Below the pieces are notes generated by a model, which did not search any database, was not told the origin of the DNA, and saw nothing but the letters and a program-made list of their open reading frames with translations. A DNA stretch of 34,946 nt from contig NZ_BAWN01000035.1 of assembly GCF_000696225.1 (NCBI RefSeq), positions 1 to 34,946 on the forward strand, read 5' to 3'. A program made the position numbers and the translations under genes. The DNA comes from Serpentinimonas barnesii (GTDB lineage: Bacteria; Pseudomonadota; Gammaproteobacteria; Burkholderiales; Burkholderiaceae_C). Of the stretch, positions 12,059-19,702 are shown in pieces. Each line of letters starts with the position of its first letter. The stretch's first letter is position 1.

Positions 12059-12721
12059 TCAGTCTGCCTTTGCAATTTGGTTTCCACCTTGGGCGGCGGA
12101 GGGTGCGGCCGGCGCGCTAGCGCTGCGACCCTTGAAGTTGACGATCGGCGCCAGCCGTGCCTCGCGCAGCTCATCGAGCGCAAAACCGAGCACCTGCAAG
12201 GGCGCAGGCTGGGCTTTTTTGCTCACGGGCTGACCCGGTTTGCGCACCGGCTCATCGCGCCAAACGATCTGCCAGTGGCTGGCGGCGGTGGTTGGTGCAC
12301 CCTCGGCCACCGCCTCGGGTGCTGCGGCGCGCTCGAGCGTGCCGCGAAATTTTTTGCGGCTGGCCGCCACCGCCACCCCACCCTGCGCCGCTGCAGCCCC
12401 AATGGGCTGCTTGAGCGTGACATCGATCACCGAACCGATAAAGCGCTCAAAATCGGCGGCGTGGCGCAGCGGCCGGTCGATGCCGGGCGAGCCCACTTCG
12501 AGCCGCTTGTAGTCCACCGCCTCGACTTCGAGCAGCAGCTGCAACTGGCGCGTGACGCGCTCGCAGTCTTCTACGGTGATGGAGCGCTCGGGTGCGCCAT
12601 CGGCCCCCACCCACGGCCAGTCGATGGTGACGCGCAGCAAGCCCCCGGCGGATCGTTCCAGATCCACCAGATCGAATCCCATCCCGGTGACGGTTTGTTC
12701 TATGCTTTGCTGCCAGCTCAT
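12059..12721 (-). CDS. rimP: Ribosome maturation factor RimP
   Basis: RimP is needed for maturation of the 30S subunit, acting near ribosomal protein S12 and the central pseudoknot. The N-terminal domain has MSWQQSIEQTVTGMGFDLVDLE and the conserved LEVGSPGIDRPL at the domain junction. The protein is 220 residues against about 150-160 in many bacteria. The extra length comes from an Ala/Pro-rich insertion in the C-terminal Sm-like domain (around residues 130-175) and a low-complexity tail. The start is the ATG at 12721; the open frame to 12880 runs through the leader and promoter. It is the first gene of the operon. Confidence 0.94.
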   Translation of the reverse strand: MSWQQSIEQTVTGMGFDLVDLERSAGGLLRVTIDWPWVGADGAPERSITVEDCERVTRQLQLLLEVEAVDYKRLEVGSPGIDRPLRHAADFERFIGSVIDVTLKQPIGAAAAQGGVAVAASRKKFRGTLERAAAPEAVAEGAPTTAASHWQIVWRDEPVRKPGQPVSKKAQPAPLQVLGFALDELREARLAPIVNFKGRSASAPAAPSAAQGGNQIAKAD

Positions 12722-12760
12722 GTGTGTGGTGTTGGGCCCTGATGCGTTTGGTGCCGAACC

Positions 12761-12789
12761 AAAAAAAAAGGGCCGGTAAAAACCCGCCC
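12761..12789 (-). terminator. Terminator-like hairpin in the rimP operon leader
   Basis: Read on the minus strand, bases 12789-12770 form GGGCGGGTTTTTACCGGCCC. This is a stem of seven pairs with one G-G mismatch and a four-T loop, followed directly by nine T (12769-12761). That is the form of an intrinsic terminator. It lies after the proposed promoter (TSS about 12803) and 40 bases before the rimP ATG, so it would act as an attenuator rather than an end-of-gene terminator. Function is inferred. Confidence 0.55.
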
Positions 12790-12809
12790 AATTGGTCGTG
12801 AAGCCTTGC

Positions 12810-12838
12810 ATTGTAGCACCCCGTAGGCTGCTGAGCAA
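12810..12838 (-). promoter_or_regulatory. Promoter of the rimP-nusA-infB operon
   Basis: On the minus strand there is a -35 box TTGCTC (12838-12833), a 17-base spacer and a -10 box TACAAT (12815-12810). The start site should fall near 12803, about 80 bases before the rimP ATG. The -35 box lies in the left arm of a 22-base inverted repeat, CTGAGCAAA-TTTT-TTTGCTCAG (12831-12852), which might be a regulator site. Confidence 0.6.
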
Positions 12839-12879
12839 ATTTTTTTGCTCAGGCACCTCGAAGCGGTGCCGGCGGCGCA

Positions 12880-12885
12880 TACAAT
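12880..12885 (+). promoter_or_regulatory. -10 box of the tRNA-Pro gene
   Basis: TACAAT at 12880-12885 lies 12 bases before the mature 5' end of the tRNA, the usual place for a -10 element. I see no good -35 match at 16-18 bases upstream (CTCGAA region). Confidence 0.45.
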
Positions 12886-12897
12886 ACGCAGCTTAGT

Positions 12898-12974
12898 CGG
12901 AGCGTAGCGCAGCCTGGTAGCGCATCTGCTTTGGGAGCAGAGGGTCGCGAGTTCGAATCCCGCCGCTCCGACCA
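12898..12974 (+). tRNA. tRNA-Pro (anticodon TGG)
   Basis: The cloverleaf is complete. The acceptor stem CGGAGCG (12898-12904) pairs with CGCTCCG (12964-12970), the anticodon stem TCTGC/GCAGA encloses the loop TTTGGGA with anticodon TGG, and the T loop is GTTCGAATC. The CCA end is encoded (12972-12974). It is divergent from the rimP operon. Confidence 0.97.
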
Positions 12975-13019
12975 TTTCATTTCACACCCTGTGCCAGCCC
13001 ATCAGCCAGCGCAGCGGCC

Positions 13020-13744
13020 CTAGCTGCCCCACAAGCTCGATAGCGGGGCCGCCCAGAGTCCATCCCCCAAGGGCATCGTCTCGATCCCATCGTACAGCAA
13101 GACGCCCATCTTCAGTTGGCCACCTGCAAGGCCCGCCAGCTTCTTGAGTCCACGAAGATCGCCTTCCTTGACGGTGGCTGCAGCCTTGACCTCCACCCCT
13201 ACCAACTGCCCAGCGGCATTTTCGATCACGAAATCGACCTCGAACTTGTCCGCGTCCCGGTAGTACAGCAGGCGATAGTCGCCATCTGCCGTGCTCGTGT
13301 GCTTGAGCAGCTCTCCAAAAACAAAGGTCTCCAGCGCGTTGCCAAAGCGCGTGCGGTCCCGGTGCACCTCCTCGGCGCTCAGATCAAGCAAGGCCGCCAG
13401 CAAGCCGGAATCGAGGAACTGCAGCTTGGAGGTCTTGACCACACGGCTCAGGCGGTTGCGTGCCCAGACCTCGATCCGCTTGAGCAGGTACATCTGCTCG
13501 AATACGCCGACGTAACGCGCAGCGGTCTTGCCGTCCAACCCAACTTGGCCGCCGAGCTGGGAGTAATTGCACATCTGGCCTGCCGTCTGCGCCAAGGCAC
13601 GCAGGAATCGCGGCAACTGGTCGCGCACACCAGCGTTGTCTTGCCAGCCTGCCGAGGGCCTGCCAACAACACGACCGGCGTGTCCAGCAGCGCTTCAGCA
13701 ATGCGGGGTTCGATCCGACGTTGGTAAAAGGCGGCCATGTTCAT
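13020..13744 (-). pseudogene. Decayed AAA ATPase of the DUF4143 family (internal deletion and frameshift)
   Basis: Full-length members of this family are about 380-420 residues: an N-terminal AAA domain with Walker A, Walker B and sensor motifs, then a DUF4143 nuclease-like domain. Here the frame starting at the ATG 13744 gives MNMAAFYQRRIEPRIAEAL, then the Walker A motif GPRQAGKTT, and goes out of frame at about 13630. From about 13628 another frame gives the rest: LPRFLRALAQTAGQ, LSRVVKTSKLQFLDSGLLAALL, and FVFGELLKHTS...DKFEVDFVIEN...GVEVKAAATVKEGDL. Roughly 150-180 codons, including Walker B, are missing at the junction. Hence ATPase activity must be lost. The gene sits between two tRNA genes. 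Confidence 0.88.
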
Positions 13745-13757
13745 GCGGCCATGGTAT

Positions 13758-13792
13758 CGTAAATTTCGGAATCACAGGACGTAAATTACGGA
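13758..13792. promoter_or_regulatory. Twin palindromic operator-like sites upstream of the ATPase pseudogene
   Basis: Two near-identical 13-base elements, CGTAAATTTCGGA (13758-13770) and CGTAAATTACGGA (13780-13792), repeat directly with a 22-base period, about two helical turns. The second contains a perfect palindrome CGTAAATTACG; the first is the same with one mismatch. They start 14 bases before the pseudogene's ATG. This is the pattern of a cooperative repressor site, possibly for autoregulation; the regulator is unknown. Confidence 0.5.
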
Positions 13793-13835
13793 ACCATTGA
13801 GCGTGAACGACGGAATGCCAGAGCAGCTTGCGCTC

Positions 13836-13872
13836 AAAACAAAACCCCCGCACAGAAACTCTGCCGGGGGTT
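13836..13872 (-). terminator. Intrinsic terminator after tRNA-Val(CAC)
   Basis: On the minus strand CCCCCG (13870-13865) pairs with CGGGGG (13850-13845) around an imperfect inner CAGA/TCTG stem, and is followed by TTTTGTTTT (13844-13836). It lies 16 bases past the tRNA 3' end. Confidence 0.8.
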
Positions 13873-13887
13873 GTGCGCAAGGACCGA

Positions 13888-13962
13888 TGGTGGGTGATGC
13901 AGGGTTTGAACCTGCGACCCCTGCCGTGTGAAGGCAGTGCTCTACCGCTGAGCTAATCACCC
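13888..13962 (-). tRNA. tRNA-Val (anticodon CAC)
   Basis: On the minus strand the acceptor GGGTGAT (13962-13956) pairs with ATCACCC (13898-13892). The anticodon stem CTGCC/GGCAG encloses TTCACAC, giving anticodon CAC, and the T arm has GGTTCAAACCC. The CCA end is encoded (13890-13888). Confidence 0.97.
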
Positions 13963-13974
13963 ATCAAGCCGGAA

Positions 13975-14005
13975 ATTATAGCCCGATTTTTGCAATCCGG
14001 CGCAA
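13975..14005 (-). promoter_or_regulatory. Promoter of tRNA-Val(CAC)
   Basis: A perfect -10 box TATAAT (13980-13975) lies 12 bases before the tRNA 5' end. A weak -35 TTGCGC (14005-14000) stands 19 bases upstream, just after the dnaQ stop region. Confidence 0.6.
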
Positions 14006-14038
14006 GACACACGCCCTGGGCTGCAAAAATTTGCACCC

Positions 14039-14806
14039 TTAGGCGGGCATGGGCTGCAGCTTGCGCCACACGGTTTTGCCCTTGCTGGCCTGGTCCAGAT
14101 CGAGCAGCAGCGCCTCATGGGCTTGCCGCTCTTGCACGTTGGCGCACAGCAGCGGCAGTGCCAGGTGCGACCAGTCGCTGGCCGATGCGGCATGGGTTGG
14201 GGAGGGGCCATGAGCTGGACCGGACGGTTGGCCGTTGGATTGGCCACCGCTGCCAGCCGGGCCAAGGTCGAGCTCCATCAGCAGCGAATCTTGTCCGCGT
14301 GTGAGGCAGATATAGACCTCGGCCAGCAGCTCGGCGTCGAGCAACGCACCGTGCAGGTTGCGGCTGGAGTTGTCCACCCCGAGCCGCTCGCACAGGGCGT
14401 CGAGCCCGTTGCGCTTGCCCGGGTACATTTCCTTGGCCATGAGCAGGGTGTCGATCACGCCGCCGGCCAGTTGGCGCGTGGGGCCGTGGCCCAGGCGCTG
14501 CCATTCGGCGTCCAAAAAGCCGATATCGAAGGGGGCGTTGTGGATGATGAGTTCGGCGCCGGCCAGGTAGTCGAGCAAATCGGCGGCCACTTCGGAAAAC
14601 TTGGGTTTGTCGGCCAAAAATTCGAGCGAGATGCCGTGTACGCGCTGCGCCTCGGCGTGGATTTCGCGCTCGGGGTTGAGGTAGTAGTGGCGGTTGTTGC
14701 CGCTGGGCTTGCGGCCGAGCAGCTCGATGCAGCCGATTTCGATGATGCGGTCGCCGTTGGCGGGCGACAGGCCGGTGGTTTCGGTGTCGAGGACGATTTG
14801 GCGCAT
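14039..14806 (-). CDS. dnaQ: DNA polymerase III epsilon subunit (3'-5' proofreading exonuclease)
   Basis: DnaQ is the DEDDh proofreading exonuclease of the replicative polymerase core. The 255-residue protein starts MRQIVLDTETTGLSP, with metal ligands D7 and E9 (Exo I). It then has IIHNAPFDIGFLDAEW (Exo II) and HGALLDAELLAEVY (Exo III, HxAxxD). After the exonuclease domain QDSLLMELDL resembles the clamp-binding motif that tethers epsilon to the sliding clamp. A Gly/Ser/Pro-rich linker and a C-terminal segment that binds the alpha subunit follow. The gene starts 25 bases after the fdx stop on the same strand, so it may be read from the isc operon (inference). Confidence 0.95.
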   Translation of the reverse strand: MRQIVLDTETTGLSPANGDRIIEIGCIELLGRKPSGNNRHYYLNPEREIHAEAQRVHGISLEFLADKPKFSEVAADLLDYLAGAELIIHNAPFDIGFLDAEWQRLGHGPTRQLAGGVIDTLLMAKEMYPGKRNGLDALCERLGVDNSSRNLHGALLDAELLAEVYICLTRGQDSLLMELDLGPAGSGGQSNGQPSGPAHGPSPTHAASASDWSHLALPLLCANVQERQAHEALLLDLDQASKGKTVWRKLQPMPA

Positions 14807-14831
14807 GGTGGTGCTGGCGGCCCTAGGGCTT

Positions 14832-15170
14832 TCAGTGGTTTTCGCGCGCGTGGTTGATGGTGTAGCGCGGAATTTCCACCGTCAAATCCTGCCGAGCTAG
14901 CCGCACCTGGCAGCTCAGGCGCGACTGCGGCTTGACGCCCCAGGCTTTGTCGAGCAGGTCTTCTTCTTCTTCGCTGGCGGGCTCTAGGGTGGCAAAGCCC
15001 TGGCGCACGATCACGTGGCAGGTGGTGCAAGCGCAGCTCATGTCGCAAGCGTGCTCGATGGCCACGCCGTGGTCGAGCAAGGCCTCGCACAGGGTGCTGC
15101 CGCTCAGGCCCTCGAGCGTGCGCCCGTCGGGGCAGAGTTCGGGGTGGGGCAATACGGTAAGGGTCGGCAT
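14832..15170 (-). CDS. fdx: ISC-type [2Fe-2S] ferredoxin
   Basis: This ferredoxin delivers electrons for iron-sulphur cluster assembly on IscU. The 112-residue chain has the vertebrate-type ligand pattern C-x5-C-x2-C (C42, C48, C51) and a distal C87 (SRLSCQV), with the acidic helix ASEEEEDLLDKAWG that contacts partners. It is the last canonical gene of the isc operon, following hscA by 15 bases. Confidence 0.96.
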   Translation of the reverse strand: MPTLTVLPHPELCPDGRTLEGLSGSTLCEALLDHGVAIEHACDMSCACTTCHVIVRQGFATLEPASEEEEDLLDKAWGVKPQSRLSCQVRLARQDLTVEIPRYTINHARENH

Positions 15171-15185
15171 AGGGGGCGCTGCGGT

Positions 15186-17090
15186 TTAGAACTGGTCGAT
15201 ATTTTGCCCGGCCAGGGCGGTGGCGATGCTGCGGTTCATGCGCCGGGCGGCAAATTCTTCACAGCCTTCGGCCAGCGCCTCGGTGGCGGCGTCGAGCGCG
15301 GCGGCGTCGTCTTGCAGCTTGGCCTGCGCCTGCGCCTGCAGCAGCGCTTCGATTGCGGCGCGCTCCTCGGGGCGCAGCAGCTCGCCGTCGGCGGCCAGGG
15401 CGCTGCGGGTGGCGGCGGCCATGCGCTCGGCCTCGACCTGGGCTTCGCGCAAGGCGCGCGCGCGCATGTCTTGCTCGGCGCTGGCGTTGCCCTCTTGCAG
15501 CATGGCGGCGATCTGCTCGTCGCTCAGGCCATAAGAGGGCTTGACCTCGATGTGCGCCTCGACCCCGCTGCTTTGCTCGCGCGCGCTCACGCTCAGCAGC
15601 CCGTCGGCGTCGATGTGGAAGGTGACGCGGATGCGCGCCGCCCCGGCCACCATGGGTGGGATGCCGCGCAGCTCGAAGCGCGCCAGGCTGCGGCAGTCGG
15701 GCACCAGGTCGCGCTCACCTTGCAGCACGTGCAGCGCCAGCGCGGTCTGGCCGTCTTGGTAGGTGGTGAAGTCTTGCGCCAGCGCGGCCGGCAGCGGGGT
15801 GTTGCGCGGCACGATGCGCTCGACCAACCCGCCCATGGTCTCTAGGCCGAGCGAGAGCGGCGTGACGTCGAGCAGCAGCCAGTCTTCGCCGTTGGCGGGG
15901 TGGCCGGCCAGTTGCTGCGCCTGCAGCGCCGCACCCAGAGCCACCACTTCGTCTGGGTTCAGGTCGGTGAGCGGGGGGCGTCCGAAAAATTCGGCCACCG
16001 CTTGGCGCAGCGCCGGCATGCGGGTGGCACCACCGACCAGCACCACGCCCTGCACCTCGGTCACCGAAACGCGCGCGTCGCGCAGCACGCGCCGCACGGT
16101 GGCCAAGGTCTGGCTGGTCAGGGCAGCGGTGGCGGCGTCGAAATCGGCGCGGCTGATCTGCCACTGCTGCGCCCGCCCCTGCAGCGTGGCGGCCAAAGGC
16201 AGGGTCTGCGCCGCATCGTCCAGCCCCGAGAGCGCCTCTTTGACGCGCCGCGCCTCGGCCAGCAAAGTGGCGCGCTCGGCCAGCGGCAGATCGCTGGCGT
16301 GGCAAGCCAGCCCGGAGCGCGCCAGCAGCGCGTCGGCCAGGGCACGGTCGTAGTCGTCGCCGCCCAAGGCCGAATCGCCACCGGTGGCCAGCACCTCGAA
16401 CACGCCGCGGCTCAGGCGCAGCAAGGACACATCGAAGGTGCCACCGCCGAGGTCGAACACCAGATACAGCCCTTCGGCCGCTTGGTCGAGCCCGTAGGCC
16501 AGCGCCGCAGCGGTGGGTTCGTTGAGCAGGCGCAGCACCTTGAGGCCGGCCAGTTGCGCCGCGTCTTTGGTGGCCTGGCGCTGGGCGTCGTCAAAATAGG
16601 CTGGCACGGTGATCACGGCGCCGTACAGGTCGGCGTCGAAGCTGTCTTCGGCGCGCTGGCGCAAGGCGGCCAAGATCTCGGCGCTCACTTCCACCGGGCT
16701 TTTGTCGCCGGCCACGGTGCGCAGCGCGGCCATGCCCACGCCATCGACCACGGTGTAGGGCAAGCGGCCCAGCACGCCGCTGGCGGCCAGGTCGGCGCGG
16801 GTGCGCCCCATCAGGCGCTTGACCGAGCTGATGGTGTTGGCCGGGTCCTGCGTTTGCGCCTGCAGCGCCTCCCAGCCGATCTGGCGGCCTGCGCCTGGGT
16901 GGGTAGCAGGCAGGTAGCGCACCACGCTGGGCAGCAGCACCCGGCCTTGCTCGTCGGGCAGGCATTCGTTGTGGCCGTGGCGCAGCGCCGCCACCAGCGA
17001 GTGGGTGGTGCCCAGGTCGATGCCCACGGCGATGCGCCGCTGGTGCGGATCCGGCGCTTGGCCGGGCTCGGAAATTTGCAACAAGGCCAT
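15186..17090 (-). CDS. hscA: Fe-S assembly Hsp70 chaperone HscA
   Basis: HscA is the specialised Hsp70 that binds the LPPVK loop of IscU and, with HscB, drives release of the nascent cluster by ATP hydrolysis. The 634-residue length fits. Motifs visible: [12 protein letters not shown] (phosphate 1) near the N terminus, [12 protein letters not shown] (phosphate 2), [13 protein letters not shown] (adenosine), the interdomain [14 protein letters not shown], and the substrate-binding domain with a C-terminal helical lid. The conserved order hscB-hscA-fdx confirms HscA rather than DnaK. It begins 13 bases after hscB. Confidence 0.97.
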   Translation of the reverse strand: MALLQISEPGQAPDPHQRRIAVGIDLGTTHSLVAALRHGHNECLPDEQGRVLLPSVVRYLPATHPGAGRQIGWEALQAQTQDPANTISSVKRLMGRTRADLAASGVLGRLPYTVVDGVGMAALRTVAGDKSPVEVSAEILAALRQRAEDSFDADLYGAVITVPAYFDDAQRQATKDAAQLAGLKVLRLLNEPTAAALAYGLDQAAEGLYLVFDLGGGTFDVSLLRLSRGVFEVLATGGDSALGGDDYDRALADALLARSGLACHASDLPLAERATLLAEARRVKEALSGLDDAAQTLPLAATLQGRAQQWQISRADFDAATAALTSQTLATVRRVLRDARVSVTEVQGVVLVGGATRMPALRQAVAEFFGRPPLTDLNPDEVVALGAALQAQQLAGHPANGEDWLLLDVTPLSLGLETMGGLVERIVPRNTPLPAALAQDFTTYQDGQTALALHVLQGERDLVPDCRSLARFELRGIPPMVAGAARIRVTFHIDADGLLSVSAREQSSGVEAHIEVKPSYGLSDEQIAAMLQEGNASAEQDMRARALREAQVEAERMAAATRSALAADGELLRPEERAAIEALLQAQAQAKLQDDAAALDAATEALAEGCEEFAARRMNRSIATALAGQNIDQF

Positions 17091-17103
17091 ATCTAGGGGA
17101 GGG

Positions 17104-17691
17104 TCAAAAACGGTCTAGGCGTTCGTGCAGTTGCTGCTCGAAGCGCTCGATGAACAAGAGCGCACGCACCTGCTGTGCGGCGGCGCGGGCGTCGCGCTGC
17201 GAGTCGATGGCGGCTTCGAGTGCGGCCAGCCGCTGCGCCCGCTCGGCGTCGAGTTCGGCTTGCAGCGGCAGCAGATCGGGCGCGCCGGCGGCCTCGGCCA
17301 GCGCCTCGCGCCATTGCATTTGCTGCATCAAAAATTCGGCCGGCATGGCGGTGTTGACGTGCGCCTCCACGCTCTGGCCCTGCAGCTCGCACCAGTAGGC
17401 GCCGCGCTTGAGTGGGTCTTTGAGGCGCTGGTAGCCTTCGTTGATGCGCACCGACCACTGCAGCGCCACCCGCTGCGCCGCCGCCCCTTGGGCCGCGTGG
17501 CGGTCTGGGTGCGCCTGGCGCTGCAACTGCTTCCAGCGCTGCTCCAGCTCGGCGCGATCGAGCGCAAAGCCGGGCGGCAGGCCAAACAGGGCAAAGTCGT
17601 TGGCGCGCAGGTCGGGCGGCCCAACCGGGGCGGAGCCCGGCGCGGCATTGCCTACGGCGTGCGGCGCCTCAGACCCGGAACGATTCACCAC
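17104..17691 (-). CDS. hscB: Fe-S assembly J-domain co-chaperone HscB
   Basis: HscB binds IscU and presents it to HscA. The J-domain is visible with [13 protein letters not shown], the long helix [12 protein letters not shown], the HPD tripeptide ([10 protein letters not shown]) and [18 protein letters not shown]; a C-terminal helical bundle contacts IscU. The start is uncertain. The only upstream ATG (17739) overlaps iscA by 71 bases, while two adjacent GTG codons at 17691 and 17688 overlap it by about 20 bases; I use 17691. No clear Shine-Dalgarno sequence decides this. The residues before DLRANDF are not conserved in the family. Confidence 0.88.
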   Translation of the reverse strand: MVNRSGSEAPHAVGNAAPGSAPVGPPDLRANDFALFGLPPGFALDRAELEQRWKQLQRQAHPDRHAAQGAAAQRVALQWSVRINEGYQRLKDPLKRGAYWCELQGQSVEAHVNTAMPAEFLMQQMQWREALAEAAGAPDLLPLQAELDAERAQRLAALEAAIDSQRDARAAAQQVRALLFIERFEQQLHERLDRF

Positions 17692-17992
17692 AGCCGCAGC
17701 GGTCGCGCTCGTTGGGGTTGCTGAACTTGAAGCCTTCATTGAGGCCCTCGCGCACGAAATCGAGCACGGTGCCGTTGAGGTAGGGCAGGCTTTTGGGCTC
17801 GATCAGCACCTGCACGCCTTGGCTCTCGAACACCACGTCGTCGGGGGCGACGGCGTCGGCGTATTCCAGCTTGTAGGCCAGGCCGGAGCAGCCGGTGGTT
17901 TTGACACCCAGCCGCACCCCCACGCCCTTGCCGCGTCGGGCCAGGTATTTGTGCACGTGCTTGGCGGCGGCTTCGGTTACCGTGACGCTCAT
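17669..17992 (-). CDS. iscA: A-type Fe-S carrier protein IscA
   Basis: IscA carries iron or iron-sulphur clusters to target apoproteins. The 107-residue protein has the HesB/IscA fold signature with the three conserved cysteines C35 ([13 protein letters not shown]), C99 and C101 (RCGCGESF). An AAGG sequence lies at a suitable distance before the ATG at 17992. Its 3' end overlaps the hscB start. Confidence 0.94.
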   Translation of the reverse strand: MSVTVTEAAAKHVHKYLARRGKGVGVRLGVKTTGCSGLAYKLEYADAVAPDDVVFESQGVQVLIEPKSLPYLNGTVLDFVREGLNEGFKFSNPNERDRCGCGESFRV

Positions 17993-18021
17993 GGACTCAA
18001 ACCTTCAAAATCGGCACCGTT

Positions 18022-18453
18022 TTAGTGGGCCAGTTGGGCGGATGGGGCGGCAGCGGCAGATGGGGCAGCTTTGGCGTGCTTTTGCCGGTAGTCATCGACC
18101 GCCGCCTTGATGGCGTCTTCGGCCAAAATGGAGCAGTGGATTTTCACCGGCGGCAGCGCCAGTTCTTCGGCGATCTGGCTGTTTTTGATCTGCGTCGCTT
18201 GCTCGAGCGACTTGCCCTTGACCCATTCGGTGATGAGCGAGCTCGAGGCAATGGCCGAGCCACAGCCGTAGGTTTTGAAGCGCGCGTCCTCGATCAGGCC
18301 GGTGGCCGGGTTGACCTTGATCTGCAGCTTCATCACGTCGCCGCAGGCCGGGGCGCCGACCATGCCGGTGCCGACGGTGTCGTCACCCTTGTCAAAGCCG
18401 CCCACGTTGCGCGGGTGTTCGTAGTGGTCGATGACCTTGTCGCTGTATGCCAT
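18022..18453 (-). CDS. iscU: Iron-sulphur cluster scaffold protein IscU
   Basis: IscU is the scaffold on which IscS-derived sulphur and iron are assembled into a [2Fe-2S] cluster. The conserved ligands are C37 (with D39), C64 and C107, and the HscA recognition motif LPPVK is at 100-104. At 143 residues it is slightly longer than usual through an Ala/Pro/Ser-rich tail after residue 127. A strong AGGAGA Shine-Dalgarno sequence precedes the ATG at 18453. Confidence 0.97.
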   Translation of the reverse strand: MAYSDKVIDHYEHPRNVGGFDKGDDTVGTGMVGAPACGDVMKLQIKVNPATGLIEDARFKTYGCGSAIASSSLITEWVKGKSLEQATQIKNSQIAEELALPPVKIHCSILAEDAIKAAVDDYRQKHAKAAPSAAAAPSAQLAH

Positions 18454-18485
18454 GGGGTTCTCCTGTCAAATTGCCGCGGGCGCTG

Positions 18486-19700
18486 TCAGTGCGCGGCCCA
18501 CTGGATGGTGGACAAATCGATGCCCTCTTGGTACATCTCCCACAGCGGGGAGAGTTCGCGCAGCTTGGCCACGTTATCGCGGATCGACTGCACGGCATAG
18601 TCGATCTCGGCCTCGGTGGTCCAGCGCCCGATCGTCATGCGCAGGCTGCTGTGGGCCAGTTCGTCGCTGCGGCCCAAGGCGCGCAGCACGTAGCTGGGCT
18701 CGAGGCTGGCCGAGGTGCAAGCCGAACCGCTGGAAACCGCCAGCCCCTTGATGCCCATGATGAGCGATTCGCCCTCGACGTAGTTGAAGCTCATGTTCAG
18801 GTTGTGCGGCACGCGCCGGGTCGGGTGCCCGTTCACGAACACCTGCTCGATGCCCGATAGGCCATTGAACAGGCGCTGGTGCAAGGCGCGGATGCGCGGC
18901 AGTTCGGTGGCCATTTCGGCCTGCGCGATGGCGTAGGCCGCGCCCATGCCGACGATCTGGTGCGTGGGCAAGGTGCCCGAGCGCATGCCGCGCTCGTGGC
19001 CGCCGCCGTGCATCTGGGCTTCGATGCGCACACGCGGTTTGCGCCGCACGTAGAGCGCCCCGACGCCCTTGGGGCCGTAGGTTTTGTGGGCGGTCAGGCT
19101 CATCAGGTCAACCGGCAACTGCTGCAGGTTCACCTCCACCCGGCCGGTGGCCTGCGCCGCGTCCACGTGCAGCAGCACGCCGCGCTCGCGGCAGATGGCA
19201 CCGATGGCGGCGATGTCTTGAATGACGCCGATTTCGTTGTTGACGAACATCACCGAGGCCAAAATGGTGTCGGGCCGCAGCGCGGCGGCGAAGGCCTCGA
19301 GGTCGAGCAGGCCGTCGGGCTGCACATCGAGGTAGGTGACTTCAAAACCCTCGCGCTCCAACTGGCGGCAGGTGTCGAGCACCGCCTTGTGCTCGGTCTT
19401 GAGCGTGACCAGGTGCCGGCCCTTGTCGCGGTAAAAATGCGCCGCGCCCTTGAGCGCCAGGTTGTTGGACTCGGTGGCGCCGCTGGTCCAGACGATTTCG
19501 CGTGGGTCGGCCCCTATCAGCGCCGCCACCTGCTCACGCGCTTGCTCAACCGCGCGTTCGGCCTCCCAGCCCCAAGCGTGGCTGCGCGAGGCCGGGTTGC
19601 CAAAGTGCTCGTAGAGCCACGGCACCATCAAGTCGACCACGCGCGGGTCGCAGGGGTTGGTGGCGCTGTAGTCGAGGTAGATGGGAAAGTGCGGGGTCAT
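18486..19700 (-). CDS. iscS: Cysteine desulfurase IscS
   Basis: IscS is a PLP enzyme that takes sulphur from cysteine as a persulfide for Fe-S clusters, tRNA thiolation and cofactors. The 404-residue protein matches E. coli IscS closely. The PLP lysine is K206 ([12 protein letters not shown]), the catalytic loop cysteine C328 ([14 protein letters not shown]), and the PLP site includes SGATESNN and HVDAAQATG. An AGGA ribosome site precedes the ATG. It lies 3 bases after the iscR stop. Confidence 0.98.
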   Translation of the reverse strand: MTPHFPIYLDYSATNPCDPRVVDLMVPWLYEHFGNPASRSHAWGWEAERAVEQAREQVAALIGADPREIVWTSGATESNNLALKGAAHFYRDKGRHLVTLKTEHKAVLDTCRQLEREGFEVTYLDVQPDGLLDLEAFAAALRPDTILASVMFVNNEIGVIQDIAAIGAICRERGVLLHVDAAQATGRVEVNLQQLPVDLMSLTAHKTYGPKGVGALYVRRKPRVRIEAQMHGGGHERGMRSGTLPTHQIVGMGAAYAIAQAEMATELPRIRALHQRLFNGLSGIEQVFVNGHPTRRVPHNLNMSFNYVEGESLIMGIKGLAVSSGSACTSASLEPSYVLRALGRSDELAHSSLRMTIGRWTTEAEIDYAVQSIRDNVAKLRELSPLWEMYQEGIDLSTIQWAAH

Positions 19701-19702
19701 GC

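Noticed and set aside
12831-12852. Palindrome as a transcription terminator
   Set aside because: The stem is A/T-rich with no run of T after it on either strand, and it lies in a divergent promoter region.
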